From Desmospora profundinema (lineage in GTDB: Bacteria; Bacillota; Bacilli; Thermoactinomycetales; DSM-45169), in contig NZ_JAVDQG010000009.1 of the NCBI RefSeq assembly GCF_031454155.1, positions 88,227 through 152,226 of the forward strand: a stretch of 64,000 bases of DNA, written 5' to 3'. The first letter of the stretch is position 1; every line of letters starts with the position of its first letter. Below the pieces are notes generated by a model. It saw nothing but the letters and a program-made list of their open reading frames with translations. It was not told where the DNA came from and did no database searches. The position numbers were made by a program, and so were the translations under genes. Below, piece after piece: positions 25,628 to 34,852 of the stretch.

Positions 25628-26164
25628 ATGAATGGGGAAGAATCATCGAGAAAGTCGATGACGGATGAATTTTTGGAACGGCTTCAGGAGCACCGACGCT
25701 ACCTGTATCATATTGCATACCGCTTGACGGGAAACACCGAGGATGCCAAGGACTTAACCCAAGAGACGCTGTGGCAGGCTCATCGCAAGTCCAATAAGTA
25801 TGTATACGAAAAATCGCTGAAAGCATGGCTGAGGACGATGATGACCAATCGCTTCCGCGATCAAAAAAGGAAAAAAAGCTTGAAACTGGTGGCCCTGGAA
25901 GATGCGTTTATACAATCAGAGCCCCCTCACTCCGTTGACCGCTTGTCCGTGGAGGAACAGGTGGAACAGCGATTGATGCTGGAACGAGTGAAGGACGAAA
26001 TACAAGAACTGCCCGAAATCTATCGGAGGGTGGTTGTGTTGCGGCATTTCCGGGGATACTCCTATACCGAGATCAGTGAAGCTCTGGACATTCCAGAAGG
26101 AACCGTGAAAACACAATTGTTTCGAGCCCGGAAGATGCTGAAGGAGCGACTCTCCAAAAAGTAA
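25628..26164 (+). CDS. ECF-type RNA polymerase sigma factor
   Basis: The 178 aa protein has region 2 (HIAYRLTGNTEDAKDLTQET, then KAWLRTMMTNRFRDQKRKK) and region 4 (LPEIYRRVVVLRHFRGYSYT, EISEALDIPEGTVKTQLFRA), with no regions 1 or 3. ATG 25628 follows CAGGAGG. The anti-sigma gene starts 12 bp after its stop, so the pair forms a sigma/anti-sigma unit of the SigW/SigX type responding to an envelope signal; the signal is not evident. Confidence 0.93.
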   Translation: MNGEESSRKSMTDEFLERLQEHRRYLYHIAYRLTGNTEDAKDLTQETLWQAHRKSNKYVYEKSLKAWLRTMMTNRFRDQKRKKSLKLVALEDAFIQSEPPHSVDRLSVEEQVEQRLMLERVKDEIQELPEIYRRVVVLRHFRGYSYTEISEALDIPEGTVKTQLFRARKMLKERLSKK

Positions 26165-26176
26165 GGGGATCGATGG

Positions 26177-26959
26177 ATGTCTTGCAAGGATATGGATCGG
26201 CTGATCCAACTCTACCTCGATCAAGAGATAGACGAGGCGGAACTTACGTGTCTGCGGGAACATATCAAAACCTGTGATTCGTGTCGGCAGAGTTTGCAGG
26301 AAATGATGGCCTTGGTGCAAACGTTGGAAGAGATTCGCGGACATCAGGAGGGTTCCCGGATTTCCGCAATCAACCAGATGATCAAATGGATGGCGGTTGC
26401 CACCTCCGTCGTGTTTATCATCCTATTTGTTCCACCCCTGAAAAATCACGACCAGATGGGTCCCGACGTTGCCGGTACTTCTCCGGAGCCGGTTGCCACC
26501 CAAGAAGCGGAGGAGCTGCCCGTTGAATCCGAGGTGATGGTGTTGGCCACCGGATCGGAGAGCCTGCCCATCCCCGACAACGACTATATCCGAGTCATCC
26601 GTCCCCAGGACGATGAGGAGGAGAAAATGGCGGATCATGAGTTCCAAGCAGATACCGCTTGGGTCTATCCCAGTGCCATTCCGTTTGTATTGCAGGGTAA
26701 AATGGATTGGCACAAAGAATTGAAACGCTTTGTCTTTGTCGGTGTGCCGGATTCCGACACATTGCAAACGCTGTTGGCCGCTATGGGACTTTCTTTCGAT
26801 ACCCGGGACGGCAATATGATCGAAGACCCTTCGTTTCCTACTTCCGTCATCTTGACGACAGGGAATGACCCGCACCTGGAGACATTCACTTTTCCTGAAA
26901 ACGAGGGGAACATCTCTCGCTGGTTTGACAAGTTAGCCGCTACGCCCGCCTTGCCTTAA
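26177..26959 (+). CDS. Membrane anti-sigma factor with zinc-binding domain
   Basis: The N-terminal domain has the anti-sigma zinc motif H-x3-C-x2-C (REHIKTCDSCRQSLQ) and an upstream Cys at residue 3. One membrane helix follows (about 74-92, VATSVVFIILFVPPL), then an extracytoplasmic domain of about 165 residues with an acidic stretch. It is expected to hold the preceding ECF sigma factor at the membrane. Confidence 0.88.
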   Translation: MSCKDMDRLIQLYLDQEIDEAELTCLREHIKTCDSCRQSLQEMMALVQTLEEIRGHQEGSRISAINQMIKWMAVATSVVFIILFVPPLKNHDQMGPDVAGTSPEPVATQEAEELPVESEVMVLATGSESLPIPDNDYIRVIRPQDDEEEKMADHEFQADTAWVYPSAIPFVLQGKMDWHKELKRFVFVGVPDSDTLQTLLAAMGLSFDTRDGNMIEDPSFPTSVILTTGNDPHLETFTFPENEGNISRWFDKLAATPALP

Positions 26960-27006
26960 TTCCCGTTTTTTGGGAGGGGGCATGGCGTTTTTTTTACCAA
27001 ATCGCC

Positions 27007-27036
27007 ATGACACGGCAGAGGGATTTCGGATATAAT
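27007..27036 (+). promoter_or_regulatory. Sigma-A type promoter of aroA
   Basis: -35 ATGACA, 18-bp spacer, -10 TATAAT. Start of transcription near 27043, about 25 nt before the ATG. An inverted repeat CATGGCG/CGCCATG (26982-27010) overlaps the -35. Confidence 0.65.
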
Positions 27037-27067
27037 AGTCATTAAAATTTGAGAGGGGAGTTTTGAG

Positions 27068-28174
27068 ATGAGCCAGGAACAGAAGAGCCCAGACCTTGAA
27101 CGTTTGCGAAGCCGGGTGGATGAGATTAACCAGCAGTTGCTGGAGTTGCTGAGCCAACGGGCTGAGCTGGCCAAAGCCATTGGTGAGGTGAAAAAAGCAC
27201 AAGGGGTCAACCGCTTTGATCCCGTCCGGGAGCGGGACATGTTGGATCAGTTGGTTGCGGATAATCCCGGTCCTTTTGACAATGATACGATCCGGCATCT
27301 GTTCAAACAGATTTTCAAAGCTTCCCTCGATCTGCAGCAGAAGGACCATAAAAAGGCGCTGCTGGTGAGTCGCAAGCGGCATCCGGAAGATACGGTTGTC
27401 CACGTTGGAGAAATTCCGGTTGGTCATGACACGAAAACGATTGTAGCAGGACCTTGCTCCGTGGAATCGGAAGATCAAGTGCGCCAAGTCGCCCAAGCTT
27501 TGCGGAAACAAGGGATCTCTCTATTGCGGGGTGGCGCTTTTAAACCGCGCACTTCTCCCTATGATTTTCAGGGTATGGGGATCGAGGGGCTTCAGATCTT
27601 ACGTCGGGTTGCCGATGAATTTGATTTGAAGGTGATTAGTGAGATTGTCAATCCCGCTGATATGGAGATGGCGGAGCAGTATGTGGATGTGATCCAGATC
27701 GGTGCCCGCAATATGCAGAACTTTGAGCTTCTCAAGGCTGCGGGAGCAGCGTCTCGACCGGTTTTTCTGAAACGGGGCATGTCCGCCACGGTGGAAGAGT
27801 TCCTGTTTGCGGCGGAATACATTGTTTCCCGTGGGAACAGCCAGGTCATGTTGTGCGAGCGGGGGATTCGCACATACGAAAAATGGACGCGTAACACCTT
27901 GGACATTTCGGCGGTTCCGATTTTGAAGCAGGAAAGCCATCTGCCTGTTTTTGTGGATATTACCCATTCCACCGGCCGACGGGACATCCAGTTGCCCGTG
28001 GCTCGTGCAGCATTGGCCGCGGGTGCGGATGGAATTATGCTAGAGGTGCACCCCGATCCGTCTGTGGCATTGTCAGACGCCAATCAACAAATCGATATTC
28101 CACGATTCCATACGTTTATGGAGGAGATTCGTCAGACTGGTTTGGTAGCACCCGCTCCTGTTACCGTCGGTTGA
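27068..28174 (+). CDS. aroA: Bifunctional DAHP synthase/chorismate mutase, AroA(G)
   Basis: An N-terminal chorismate mutase domain of the AroQ type ([20 protein letters not shown]) occupies residues about 10-90. The DAHP synthase domain follows ([39 protein letters not shown]), the Bacillus-type class I-beta enzyme. It joins phosphoenolpyruvate and erythrose 4-phosphate at the entry to aromatic synthesis; the fused mutase domain gives feedback control by chorismate or prephenate. It precedes ccpA, as in Bacillus. Single-gene transcript with its own promoter and terminator. Confidence 0.96.
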   Translation: MSQEQKSPDLERLRSRVDEINQQLLELLSQRAELAKAIGEVKKAQGVNRFDPVRERDMLDQLVADNPGPFDNDTIRHLFKQIFKASLDLQQKDHKKALLVSRKRHPEDTVVHVGEIPVGHDTKTIVAGPCSVESEDQVRQVAQALRKQGISLLRGGAFKPRTSPYDFQGMGIEGLQILRRVADEFDLKVISEIVNPADMEMAEQYVDVIQIGARNMQNFELLKAAGAASRPVFLKRGMSATVEEFLFAAEYIVSRGNSQVMLCERGIRTYEKWTRNTLDISAVPILKQESHLPVFVDITHSTGRRDIQLPVARAALAAGADGIMLEVHPDPSVALSDANQQIDIPRFHTFMEEIRQTGLVAPAPVTVG

Positions 28175-28230
28175 TGGTGAGTGTAGCCGACCAAATCAAC
28201 TCGCCTGTCAACTTTTGATCCCATCCATTG

Positions 28231-28265
28231 GGGACCGGCTTTTTCTAAAAGTCGGTCCTCTTCTT
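28231..28265 (+). terminator. Intrinsic terminator of aroA
   Basis: A 12-bp stem (GGACCGGCTTTT/AAAAGTCGGTCC with G-U) and a TCTTCTTC tail. Confidence 0.75.
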
Positions 28266-28421
28266 CATTGGAATGGTACAAATGGGGCAAACCAAAGGAT
28301 AGAGCGACTGGAAGTGGGAAGGAATACCATTTAAACGATGACAACCTTTGCAAGAGGCAGGAATTTGTCGTATTCTTAAAAGAACAACGGAAAAACCATC
28401 AACCAAATGGATGTGGATCCA

Positions 28422-29450
28422 ATGGGGAAGAAAAAAGAAACGATAACAATCTATGATGTGGCCCGGGAAGCAGGGGTTTCCATGGCAACGGTTTCCCGTG
28501 TGGTTAACGGCAATCCTAATGTAAAGCCGGTCACCCGAAAGAAAGTGCTGGAGACCATTCGTCGGATGGGATATCGTCCGAATGCCGTGGCCCGTGGGTT
28601 GGCAAGCAAGAAAACGACTACCGTTGGTGTCGTGATTCCGGATATCTCCTACGCTTTTTTTGCGGAATTAACCCGGGGGATCGAAGATATTGCCAACATG
28701 TATCATTACAACATTATCTTGTGCAACTCCGATCTGAAAAAAGAGAAAGAGATGCAGTTGATTGAAGCGCTTTTGGAGAAGCAGGTAGATGGACTGTTGT
28801 TTTTAGGCGGGGAAGTAACTGAGGAGCATCGGGAGATCTTTTCCGGAGCTCAGGTTCCCATTGTGCTGGCGGCTACTCATGACGAAGTGGACAAGGACCG
28901 CCCCTATGTCACGATCGATCAGGTGCAGGCAGCGAAAGAGGCGACCGGGATATTGATTCGGGAAGGTCACAAGCGGATTGGTCTGTTGGGCGGCCCACTG
29001 ACGGATCCGATCATCGGTTTCCCCCGTTACCAGGGGTACAAAGAAGCCTTGGAGGAAGAAGGAATCCCCTTTAACGAAAATTGGGTGCGCCTGGGCAACT
29101 ACCGATATAATTCCGGTCTGGAAGCGGCCAAGGAGCTCTTGGGGATGGTGGATGCCCCCACGGCGATTTTTGCGGTCAACGATGAGATGGCGGTAGGAGC
29201 CATCCATGCGGTTCAGGATCGGGGTCTGGATGTACCGAAAGATGTGTCGGTGATGGGATTTGACAACATCCCCCTCGCTTCTCAAGTGCGGCCCCTGTTG
29301 AGCACGGTGGCGGTACCGATGTATGATATCGGTGCAGTGGCCATGCGTTTGTTGACCAAATACATGAATGACGAGACGATCGAAGAAAATCAAGTGGTAT
29401 TGCCCTATCGATTGGAGTTGGCGGACTCCACCCGTCTAAAGGAATTATGA
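28422..29450 (+). CDS. ccpA: Catabolite control protein A, LacI family
   Basis: The helix-turn-helix begins [20 protein letters not shown] and continues [13 protein letters not shown]; the hinge [20 protein letters not shown] and the periplasmic-binding-like core match CcpA closely. With HPr-Ser-P it represses or activates carbon genes at cre sites; cre-like sites are seen at acsA and at the sugar cluster in this window. ATG 28422 (342 aa) fits the family's N-terminus, but neither it nor ATG 28407 has a good Shine-Dalgarno. mtnN follows after 13 bp. Confidence 0.93.
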   Translation: MGKKKETITIYDVAREAGVSMATVSRVVNGNPNVKPVTRKKVLETIRRMGYRPNAVARGLASKKTTTVGVVIPDISYAFFAELTRGIEDIANMYHYNIILCNSDLKKEKEMQLIEALLEKQVDGLLFLGGEVTEEHREIFSGAQVPIVLAATHDEVDKDRPYVTIDQVQAAKEATGILIREGHKRIGLLGGPLTDPIIGFPRYQGYKEALEEEGIPFNENWVRLGNYRYNSGLEAAKELLGMVDAPTAIFAVNDEMAVGAIHAVQDRGLDVPKDVSVMGFDNIPLASQVRPLLSTVAVPMYDIGAVAMRLLTKYMNDETIEENQVVLPYRLELADSTRLKEL

Positions 29451-29463
29451 AGGGAAGAAGGGA

Positions 29464-30168
29464 ATGGAGAAACGGATTGGCTTAATTGGGGCGATGGAAG
29501 AAGAAATTGCCCTTTTTTTGGAGGAAATGGAGAGGGAGCAGACGGAAGAGCACGTCGGTATCCGATACCACTCGGGGCGGTTGGCCGGCCAATCCGTGGT
29601 CGTGTGCCGTTCCGGAGTGGGCAAGGTAAACGCCTCCGTCTGCACACAAGTCCTGATTGACCGTTATGGAGTGGAATCCGTCATCTTTACGGGGGTGGCG
29701 GGAGCACTCGATCCGAAACTGGATATCGGTGACATTGTCGTGTCCACCTCTTGTCAGCAACATGATATGGATGTGACTCCGCTGGGTCTCTCGAAGGGAG
29801 AAATCCCCTTTCAAAAGGTCTCGGAGTTTCAAGCCGATCCTGAACTGATCCGGCTGGCGGAAAAAGCGGCATCGATGTGGACGGAAGGACGGGTGATCCG
29901 GGGGAAAGTGCTGTCAGGAGATCAATTTATCGCCCGTGTAGACACGGTTCGGGAATTGCGAGAGCAGATGGGCGGCGCTTGTGTGGAGATGGAGGGGGCA
30001 GCCGTCGCCCATGTGTGCCACCTGAACGATATTCCTTTTGTCGTGATCCGGTCGATGTCCGACCGGGCGGATCATTCCGCAGATGTAAACTTCCAGGAAT
30101 TTGCCGTCATTGCCGCCCGTCGATCCAATGGGATCGTAAAAAATATGATCGGACAGCATCATTCGTAA
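29464..30168 (+). CDS. mtnN: 5'-methylthioadenosine/S-adenosylhomocysteine nucleosidase
   Basis: The 234 aa phosphorylase-superfamily enzyme shows IGLIGAMEEEI (catalytic Glu12), VEMEGAAVAHVC (ribose-binding Glu) and VIRSMSDRAD (catalytic Asp). It cleaves adenine from MTA and SAH in methyl recycling. It sits 13 bp after ccpA, apparently in the same transcript, which is not the Bacillus arrangement (there it is with yrrT; yrrT is at 60 kb here). The ribosome site GAAGGGAAGAAGGG is adequate. Confidence 0.95.
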   Translation: MEKRIGLIGAMEEEIALFLEEMEREQTEEHVGIRYHSGRLAGQSVVVCRSGVGKVNASVCTQVLIDRYGVESVIFTGVAGALDPKLDIGDIVVSTSCQQHDMDVTPLGLSKGEIPFQKVSEFQADPELIRLAEKAASMWTEGRVIRGKVLSGDQFIARVDTVRELREQMGGACVEMEGAAVAHVCHLNDIPFVVIRSMSDRADHSADVNFQEFAVIAARRSNGIVKNMIGQHHS

Positions 30169-30213
30169 ATCAGACGACCCGTCGGTCCATACGAACCGAC
30201 GGGTCGTTTGATT
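30169..30213 (+). terminator. Long intrinsic terminator after mtnN
   Basis: A stem of about 18 bp (AATCAGACGACCCGTCGGT region) with an 8-nt loop, ending in TTTGATTT. Confidence 0.8.
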
Positions 30214-30227
30214 TCTCCGGGATTGTA

Positions 30228-30419
30228 TCATTCGCCCGTTAGAAAGAACTTCCTTGAATCCATTTCTGCTCGTACCTCGCATAAATAGGCTTCCATGGTT
30301 CCTTCATCAGGGAATGTCGCTTGGTACCCCGTTCCATCCGCCTGAACCAGGATTCCCCGTTCCATCAACCGCTGGGCGAAATAATTGCTGTCTGGCCCCC
30401 AAAACTGGCAGTTTTTCAT
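30228..30419 (-). CDS. Small hypothetical protein, 63 aa
   Basis: Starts MKNCQFWGPDSNYFAQRLME at an ATG with GGGAGGGAGG upstream. The sequence (GILVQADGTGYQATFPDEGT) looks like a compact alpha/beta unit. No recognised family. It is convergent with mtnN and upstream of nothing obvious. Confidence 0.5.
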   Translation of the reverse strand: MKNCQFWGPDSNYFAQRLMERGILVQADGTGYQATFPDEGTMEAYLCEVRAEMDSRKFFLTGE

Positions 30420-30592
30420 GTATCGATCCTCCCTCCCCTCGTTCTCCTGCTTTTGCGTGTACGATCCCCGATCCGGAACAGCATGATGTTCTGACAACGA
30501 AGAAAATAAATCAACGTTAAGAGAAATCCCTGCTTTTTTGGGTTAATGAAATTGACCTGACTGGTCAGTATAAACATGAAGGAAGAAGGGTT

Positions 30593-31759
30593 TTAGGGAC
30601 CACAGGCTTGATTTTGGTTGAAAAAGCGGGTGACCTGTTGCACCGTAATGGCGTTTTTTTGCGTGATCTCTTTTCGGCGTGGGATCGGTTGAAAGATCCC
30701 TTCCGGATCCATCAATTGTTCAGGCAGGGAACAGGGGCTTTCGGGCTGCCATCGTTCCAGCCATTGACGGGGCAGTTTGCAGTTTTCCAGCGCTTGACCG
30801 GACAATTCCGCCCACAGAAGGGTCCACGCCCGGGGAACTACCCGCCAGATATCGTAACCGCCGCCTCCGACGGCGATCCAACGTCCATCGCAGTACTCAT
30901 GGGCCAACTGCCGGACCCGTCGGGGAATCTCCCGGTAGATACGCATGGTGGTGGACAGATGGGTCAAGGGATCAAAACGATGGGAATCGCATCCATTTTG
31001 GGACAGGATAACGTCGGGGCAAAATTCTCGTACCGCTGCTGGGACTACCTGTTCAAAGGCGTCCAACCATGAGTCATCTTCCGTGAAGGCATCCAACGGA
31101 ACGTTGAGGGACGTGCCTACTCCCCGATCGGTACCTCGTTCATATACATGGCCTGTTCCGGGAAACAAATAGCGTCCCGTCTCATGGATGGAAACAGTCA
31201 TGACATGGGGATCGTCGTAGAAAGACCATTGAACTCCGTCTCCATGGTGGGCGTCTGTGTCGATGTACATCACGCGGGCGTCGTATTTTTTACGCAAGTA
31301 AGCGATTGCAACAGAGGCGTCGTTATAGATGCAGAAGCCGGATGCTTTCCCGCGAAGGGCGTGGTGCAATCCCCCTGAAAGGTTAAGGGCATGGGTGCAA
31401 CGCCCCGACATAACGGCTTCCGCCGCCTCCAGGGTACCGCCCACCACCAGAGCAGCCGCCTGGTGAATGCCTGGAAAGACAGGGTTGTCCTCCGTGTGCA
31501 ATCCGTACTCCTCCAGCCGTTCAGGAGGGATGGTTCCATCATCAGCCCGTTTTACCACCTCGATATATTCGGGAGTATGGACGAGGGCCAGTTCCTCATC
31601 CGTTGCCATTCGGGGGGGCATCAGATGCTCCGGTGACAGGAGTCCCAGGGAGCGAATCAGGTCTAGAGTCAGTTCCAGCCGTTTATTGTTAAACGGGTGG
31701 ATTTCGCTGAAGCGGTATCTTAAAAAATCTTTACTGTAGATTAACCGTGCGGACTCCAT
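30593..31759 (-). CDS. acuC: Acetoin utilization protein AcuC, class I deacetylase family
   Basis: The 388 aa protein is a histone-deacetylase-fold enzyme: GGLHHALRGKASGFCIYND, VMYIDTDAHHGDGVQWSFYD and VGGGGYD contain the zinc ligands and catalytic histidines. In Bacillus AcuC removes acetyl groups from AcsA that AcuA added, turning acetyl-CoA synthetase back on. ATG with AAGGAGG. It follows acuA on the minus strand, divergent from acsA; the acuB gene that lies between them in Bacillus is missing. Confidence 0.95.
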   Translation of the reverse strand: MESARLIYSKDFLRYRFSEIHPFNNKRLELTLDLIRSLGLLSPEHLMPPRMATDEELALVHTPEYIEVVKRADDGTIPPERLEEYGLHTEDNPVFPGIHQAAALVVGGTLEAAEAVMSGRCTHALNLSGGLHHALRGKASGFCIYNDASVAIAYLRKKYDARVMYIDTDAHHGDGVQWSFYDDPHVMTVSIHETGRYLFPGTGHVYERGTDRGVGTSLNVPLDAFTEDDSWLDAFEQVVPAAVREFCPDVILSQNGCDSHRFDPLTHLSTTMRIYREIPRRVRQLAHEYCDGRWIAVGGGGYDIWRVVPRAWTLLWAELSGQALENCKLPRQWLERWQPESPCSLPEQLMDPEGIFQPIPRRKEITQKNAITVQQVTRFFNQNQACGP

Positions 31760-31882
31760 TCAACGAACCTCCTTACTTGTCGGGTTCCTTGCCGAGCCGG
31801 ACTCCTTTGCGGCCGGCCGTGTCAGTTCAGCCCTCGATCCGTAGATCTTTTTCAGCACATGATTTTTTCCATAAGCAACGTT

Positions 31883-32515
31883 TCAGTATAGGATCCGATG
31901 CCGAAACCGAAGGCGGTCAAATTGTTCCACCGAGGATGGGGGAACATACTTGCCAATCCGAGCCATGAGGCAATTGGCGGGGTGAGCCGTAATTTCCGGA
32001 TCGTCTGTAGCCATCCATTCCAACCCGGCACTGGCCATTACCTTCTCCATCACTCTGCGGTATTCCCAAACGGACAGGCCGGTTCCTTTCAAATCCCAGT
32101 GCCAATAATATTCGGTGGAGATAACGATGTAGTGCTCCATATAGGGATCTAAGAAAGAGACGCGCAACAACGCTTTGGCGACCCCATCTGTTCGATACGG
32201 GGCTGCCACTTCAATGGCCCCCAATTCGAGCAGGTTCTCCATATTGCCTTTCGACCAGTGTTCCAGCGCATCGGGGTGAAGATAGGTTACATACCCTACG
32301 ATTTCGTTGGCGGTGCGAGCGATGATAACCCGCCCCTCCGGCAATCGGGTGATGCCGAGAATCGCCCGCTGTTGTTCTTCCGGAGGACGAAAGGCGACCA
32401 GTCCTTCATGGAAGGAATATTGTATAAACGTTTCTGGGGGGACAGGGCCTTCCACCATTAAGTCACCCCCCGATCCAGGAAGCGTGAGGGAGTGGTATTG
32501 TTTGCGGTGTTCCAA
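31883..32515 (-). CDS. acuA: Protein lysine acetyltransferase AcuA
   Basis: The 210 aa GNAT enzyme (identical in length to Bacillus AcuA) contains ELGAIEVAAPYRTDGVAKAL, the acetyl-CoA-binding region, and EYYWHWDLKGTGLSVWEYRR. It acetylates the catalytic lysine of AcsA and so shuts it off. The TTG at 32515 has GGAGGTGG seven bases upstream; the frame stays open 33 codons further without such a site. Divergent from acsA. Confidence 0.92.
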   Translation of the reverse strand: MEHRKQYHSLTLPGSGGDLMVEGPVPPETFIQYSFHEGLVAFRPPEEQQRAILGITRLPEGRVIIARTANEIVGYVTYLHPDALEHWSKGNMENLLELGAIEVAAPYRTDGVAKALLRVSFLDPYMEHYIVISTEYYWHWDLKGTGLSVWEYRRVMEKVMASAGLEWMATDDPEITAHPANCLMARIGKYVPPSSVEQFDRLRFRHRILY

Positions 32516-32629
32516 AGGCTTGCCACCTCCAAAAGTGGGGTCCATCCATCCGTTATTCCTTCCTCCATTATATGTCGGATTCCTATCAAGTGGATGGGGC
32601 AAAACCGGGAACAATGAAACTGTGCAACA

Positions 32630-32657
32630 TTGCGAATTATTGTATCTATGTTATAAT
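32630..32657 (+). promoter_or_regulatory. Sigma-A promoter of acsA
   Basis: -35 TTGCGA, 16-bp spacer, perfect -10 TATAAT; start near 32664. Confidence 0.65.
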
Positions 32658-32666
32658 TGTGATGGA

Positions 32667-32680
32667 TGAAGACGTTTTCA
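32667..32680 (+). promoter_or_regulatory. cre-like CcpA operator at acsA
   Basis: TGAAGACGTTTTCA, thirteen of fourteen with the cre pattern TGWNANCGNTNWCA and part of an 18-bp near-perfect palindrome. It begins a few bases after the predicted acsA transcription start, where CcpA binding would block transcription. acsA is a CcpA target in Bacillus. Confidence 0.6.
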
Positions 32681-32833
32681 TCAAGTCCCAAATTAACCGG
32701 AAACGATACCGGTCCCCTCATCTGCACTTTCAGCACAAGTCTCGCCTCGGTCATTTCGTTCCCGGGTCTCGCTTGTAACAGGTAAACGCTGTTTTACTGA
32801 TTGTGGCATTCAGGCTGATAGGGAGGGTCCTTA

Positions 32834-34552
32834 GTGAAGCAAGCAGAAATAATTGGTGTGAAAACGTCGGGAAACAACCTGCATGGATACGAAGAGGCAG
32901 TTGAAAGCTTTGATTGGAAAGAGGCGGAAAAGGCGTTTTCTTGGTACGAAACAGGAAAAGTAAATGCTGCTTATGAAGCAATCGACCGTCATGCCGAAAC
33001 CGAACGGCGGGATCAGGTCGCTTTGTATTACAGTGATCCCGATCGGAAGGAAGAGTACACCTTCCGCGAGATGCGGGATCAGTCGAACCGTTTTGGAAAT
33101 GTGCTAAAAAAGATTGGTGTCAAAAAAGGAGATCGCGTCTTTATCTTCATGCCCCGGACTCCGGAACTGTATTTCAGCTTTTTAGGCATTCTGAAGGTGG
33201 GTGCGATCGTCGGCCCGCTGTTTGAAGCCTTCATGGAAGGGGCGGTGCGGGATCGACTGGAAGACAGTGAAGCTGTCGCACTGGTGACGACACCCCAGTT
33301 GCTGGAGCGGGTTCCAGTCGATGAGCTGCCGGCTTTGAAGCATATTATCTTGGTGGGCGCCACTGGAGAACTGACGGACGGAACTTACGATTTTGAAAAA
33401 GAGATGGAAGCCGCCTCGCCGAATCTGGAAATCGAGTGGATGGACCGGGAAGACCCGATGATTATTCACTACACTTCCGGTTCCACGGGCAAGCCCAAAG
33501 GGGTGCTTCATGTTCATAACGCCATGATTCAACACTACCAAACGGGAAGATGGGTATTGGATTTACAGGAAGAGGATATTTATTGGTGTACGGCGGATCC
33601 GGGATGGGTGACCGGAACTTCCTACGGGATTTTTGCCCCTTGGTTAAACGGGGTGACCAACGTGATCCGCGGTGGTCGCTTCAGCCCTGACGATTGGTAT
33701 CAAACTCTTCAGGATAACCGGGTGACGATTTGGTACAGCGCTCCGACGGCCTTTCGTATGTTGATGGGTGCTGGGGCAGACGTGGCGAAAAAATACGACC
33801 TCTCCCATGTGCGTCATATCCTGAGTGTAGGGGAACCCTTAAACCCTGAAGTGGTGCGTTGGGGATTGGAAGCTTTCAATCGGCGCATCCACGACAACTG
33901 GTGGATGACTGAGACCGGCGGGATCCTGATTTCCAATTACCCGCAGATGCCGATCAAACCGGGCTCCATGGGTCGCCCGTTCCCGGGAATCAAAGCGGCA
34001 ATCATCGACGACGAAGGCAATGAACTGCCTCCGTACCGCATGGGTAATCTGGCGATCCGTACCCCATGGCCGTCCATGATGCGTGCCATCTGGAAGAACG
34101 AAGCCAAGTACAATGAATATTTTCGCATTCCCGGCTGGTATGTTTCCGGTGATTCCGCTTACATGGATGAAGAAGGGTACTTTTGGTTCCAGGGCCGAAT
34201 CGACGATGTGATCAACACTTCCGGTGAGCGGGTGGGGCCGTTTGAAGTGGAAAGCAAACTGGTGGAACATCCGGCTGTGGCGGAAGCGGGCGTGATCGGA
34301 AAACCGGATCCGGTTCGGGGGGAGATCATCAAAGCGTTTATCTCCCTGCGTCAAGGATATGAGGTGTCCGATGCACTCAAAGAGGAGATCCGGGCCTTCG
34401 TAAAGGAGGGGTTGGCCGCCCACGCCGCTCCCAGGGAGATCGATTTCAAAGATAAACTGCCCAAAACCCGCAGCGGTAAAATCATGCGTCGGGTATTGAA
34501 AGCGTGGGAACTGGATTTGCCCACCGGAGACTTATCGACCATGGAAGACTGA
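32834..34552 (+). CDS. acsA: Acetyl-CoA synthetase AcsA
   Basis: The 572 aa AMP-forming enzyme makes acetyl-CoA from acetate, ATP and CoA. It shows the P-loop-like HYTSGSTGKPKGVLHVH, the AMP-site WWMTETGG and the C-terminal KTRSGKIMRR with the catalytic lysine (K near 549) that is the target of AcuA and AcuC encoded next door. Sequence closely follows Bacillus AcsA through the end (DLSTMED). GTG start with GGGAGGG. Divergent from acuA-acuC with a cre-like site between. Confidence 0.97.
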   Translation: MKQAEIIGVKTSGNNLHGYEEAVESFDWKEAEKAFSWYETGKVNAAYEAIDRHAETERRDQVALYYSDPDRKEEYTFREMRDQSNRFGNVLKKIGVKKGDRVFIFMPRTPELYFSFLGILKVGAIVGPLFEAFMEGAVRDRLEDSEAVALVTTPQLLERVPVDELPALKHIILVGATGELTDGTYDFEKEMEAASPNLEIEWMDREDPMIIHYTSGSTGKPKGVLHVHNAMIQHYQTGRWVLDLQEEDIYWCTADPGWVTGTSYGIFAPWLNGVTNVIRGGRFSPDDWYQTLQDNRVTIWYSAPTAFRMLMGAGADVAKKYDLSHVRHILSVGEPLNPEVVRWGLEAFNRRIHDNWWMTETGGILISNYPQMPIKPGSMGRPFPGIKAAIIDDEGNELPPYRMGNLAIRTPWPSMMRAIWKNEAKYNEYFRIPGWYVSGDSAYMDEEGYFWFQGRIDDVINTSGERVGPFEVESKLVEHPAVAEAGVIGKPDPVRGEIIKAFISLRQGYEVSDALKEEIRAFVKEGLAAHAAPREIDFKDKLPKTRSGKIMRRVLKAWELDLPTGDLSTMED

Positions 34553-34564
34553 GTGAGAAACACG

Positions 34565-34594
34565 AGCGGCGGTGATAGAACCGCCGCTTTTTTG
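34565..34594 (+). terminator. Intrinsic terminator of acsA
   Basis: Perfect 9-bp stem AGCGGCGGT/ACCGCCGCT and a run of six or seven T. Confidence 0.92.
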
Positions 34595-34803
34595 TTTGTG
34601 GGTGATTTATAAGAATTTTGGTTGGACTCCTATCGGCTTCACTGGCCGACGGGACTTCTCCGTGTTAGTTGAAGAGGCTCTTTTTTGGATCATAGTGGGT
34701 CTGGTGTCATCATCGTCAATATACGGCTCCCATCAGGGTCCTGGGGACGATTTCACCGCTTTCCATTTAGGCAACGAATTCCTGTTTAGAAGACGAGCAC
34801 GAT

Positions 34804-34849
34804 CAAAAGAACCCGTAACCGTTTTAAAACCGGTTACGGGGTTCTTTTG
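34804..34849. terminator. Bidirectional terminator between acsA and PBP genes
   Basis: AAAAGAACCCGTAACCG pairs with CGGTTACGGGGTTCTTTT (one extra G); T-runs flank it on both strands. It lies 3 bp from the PBP stop, so it mainly serves the minus strand. Confidence 0.85.
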
Positions 34850-34852
34850 ATT

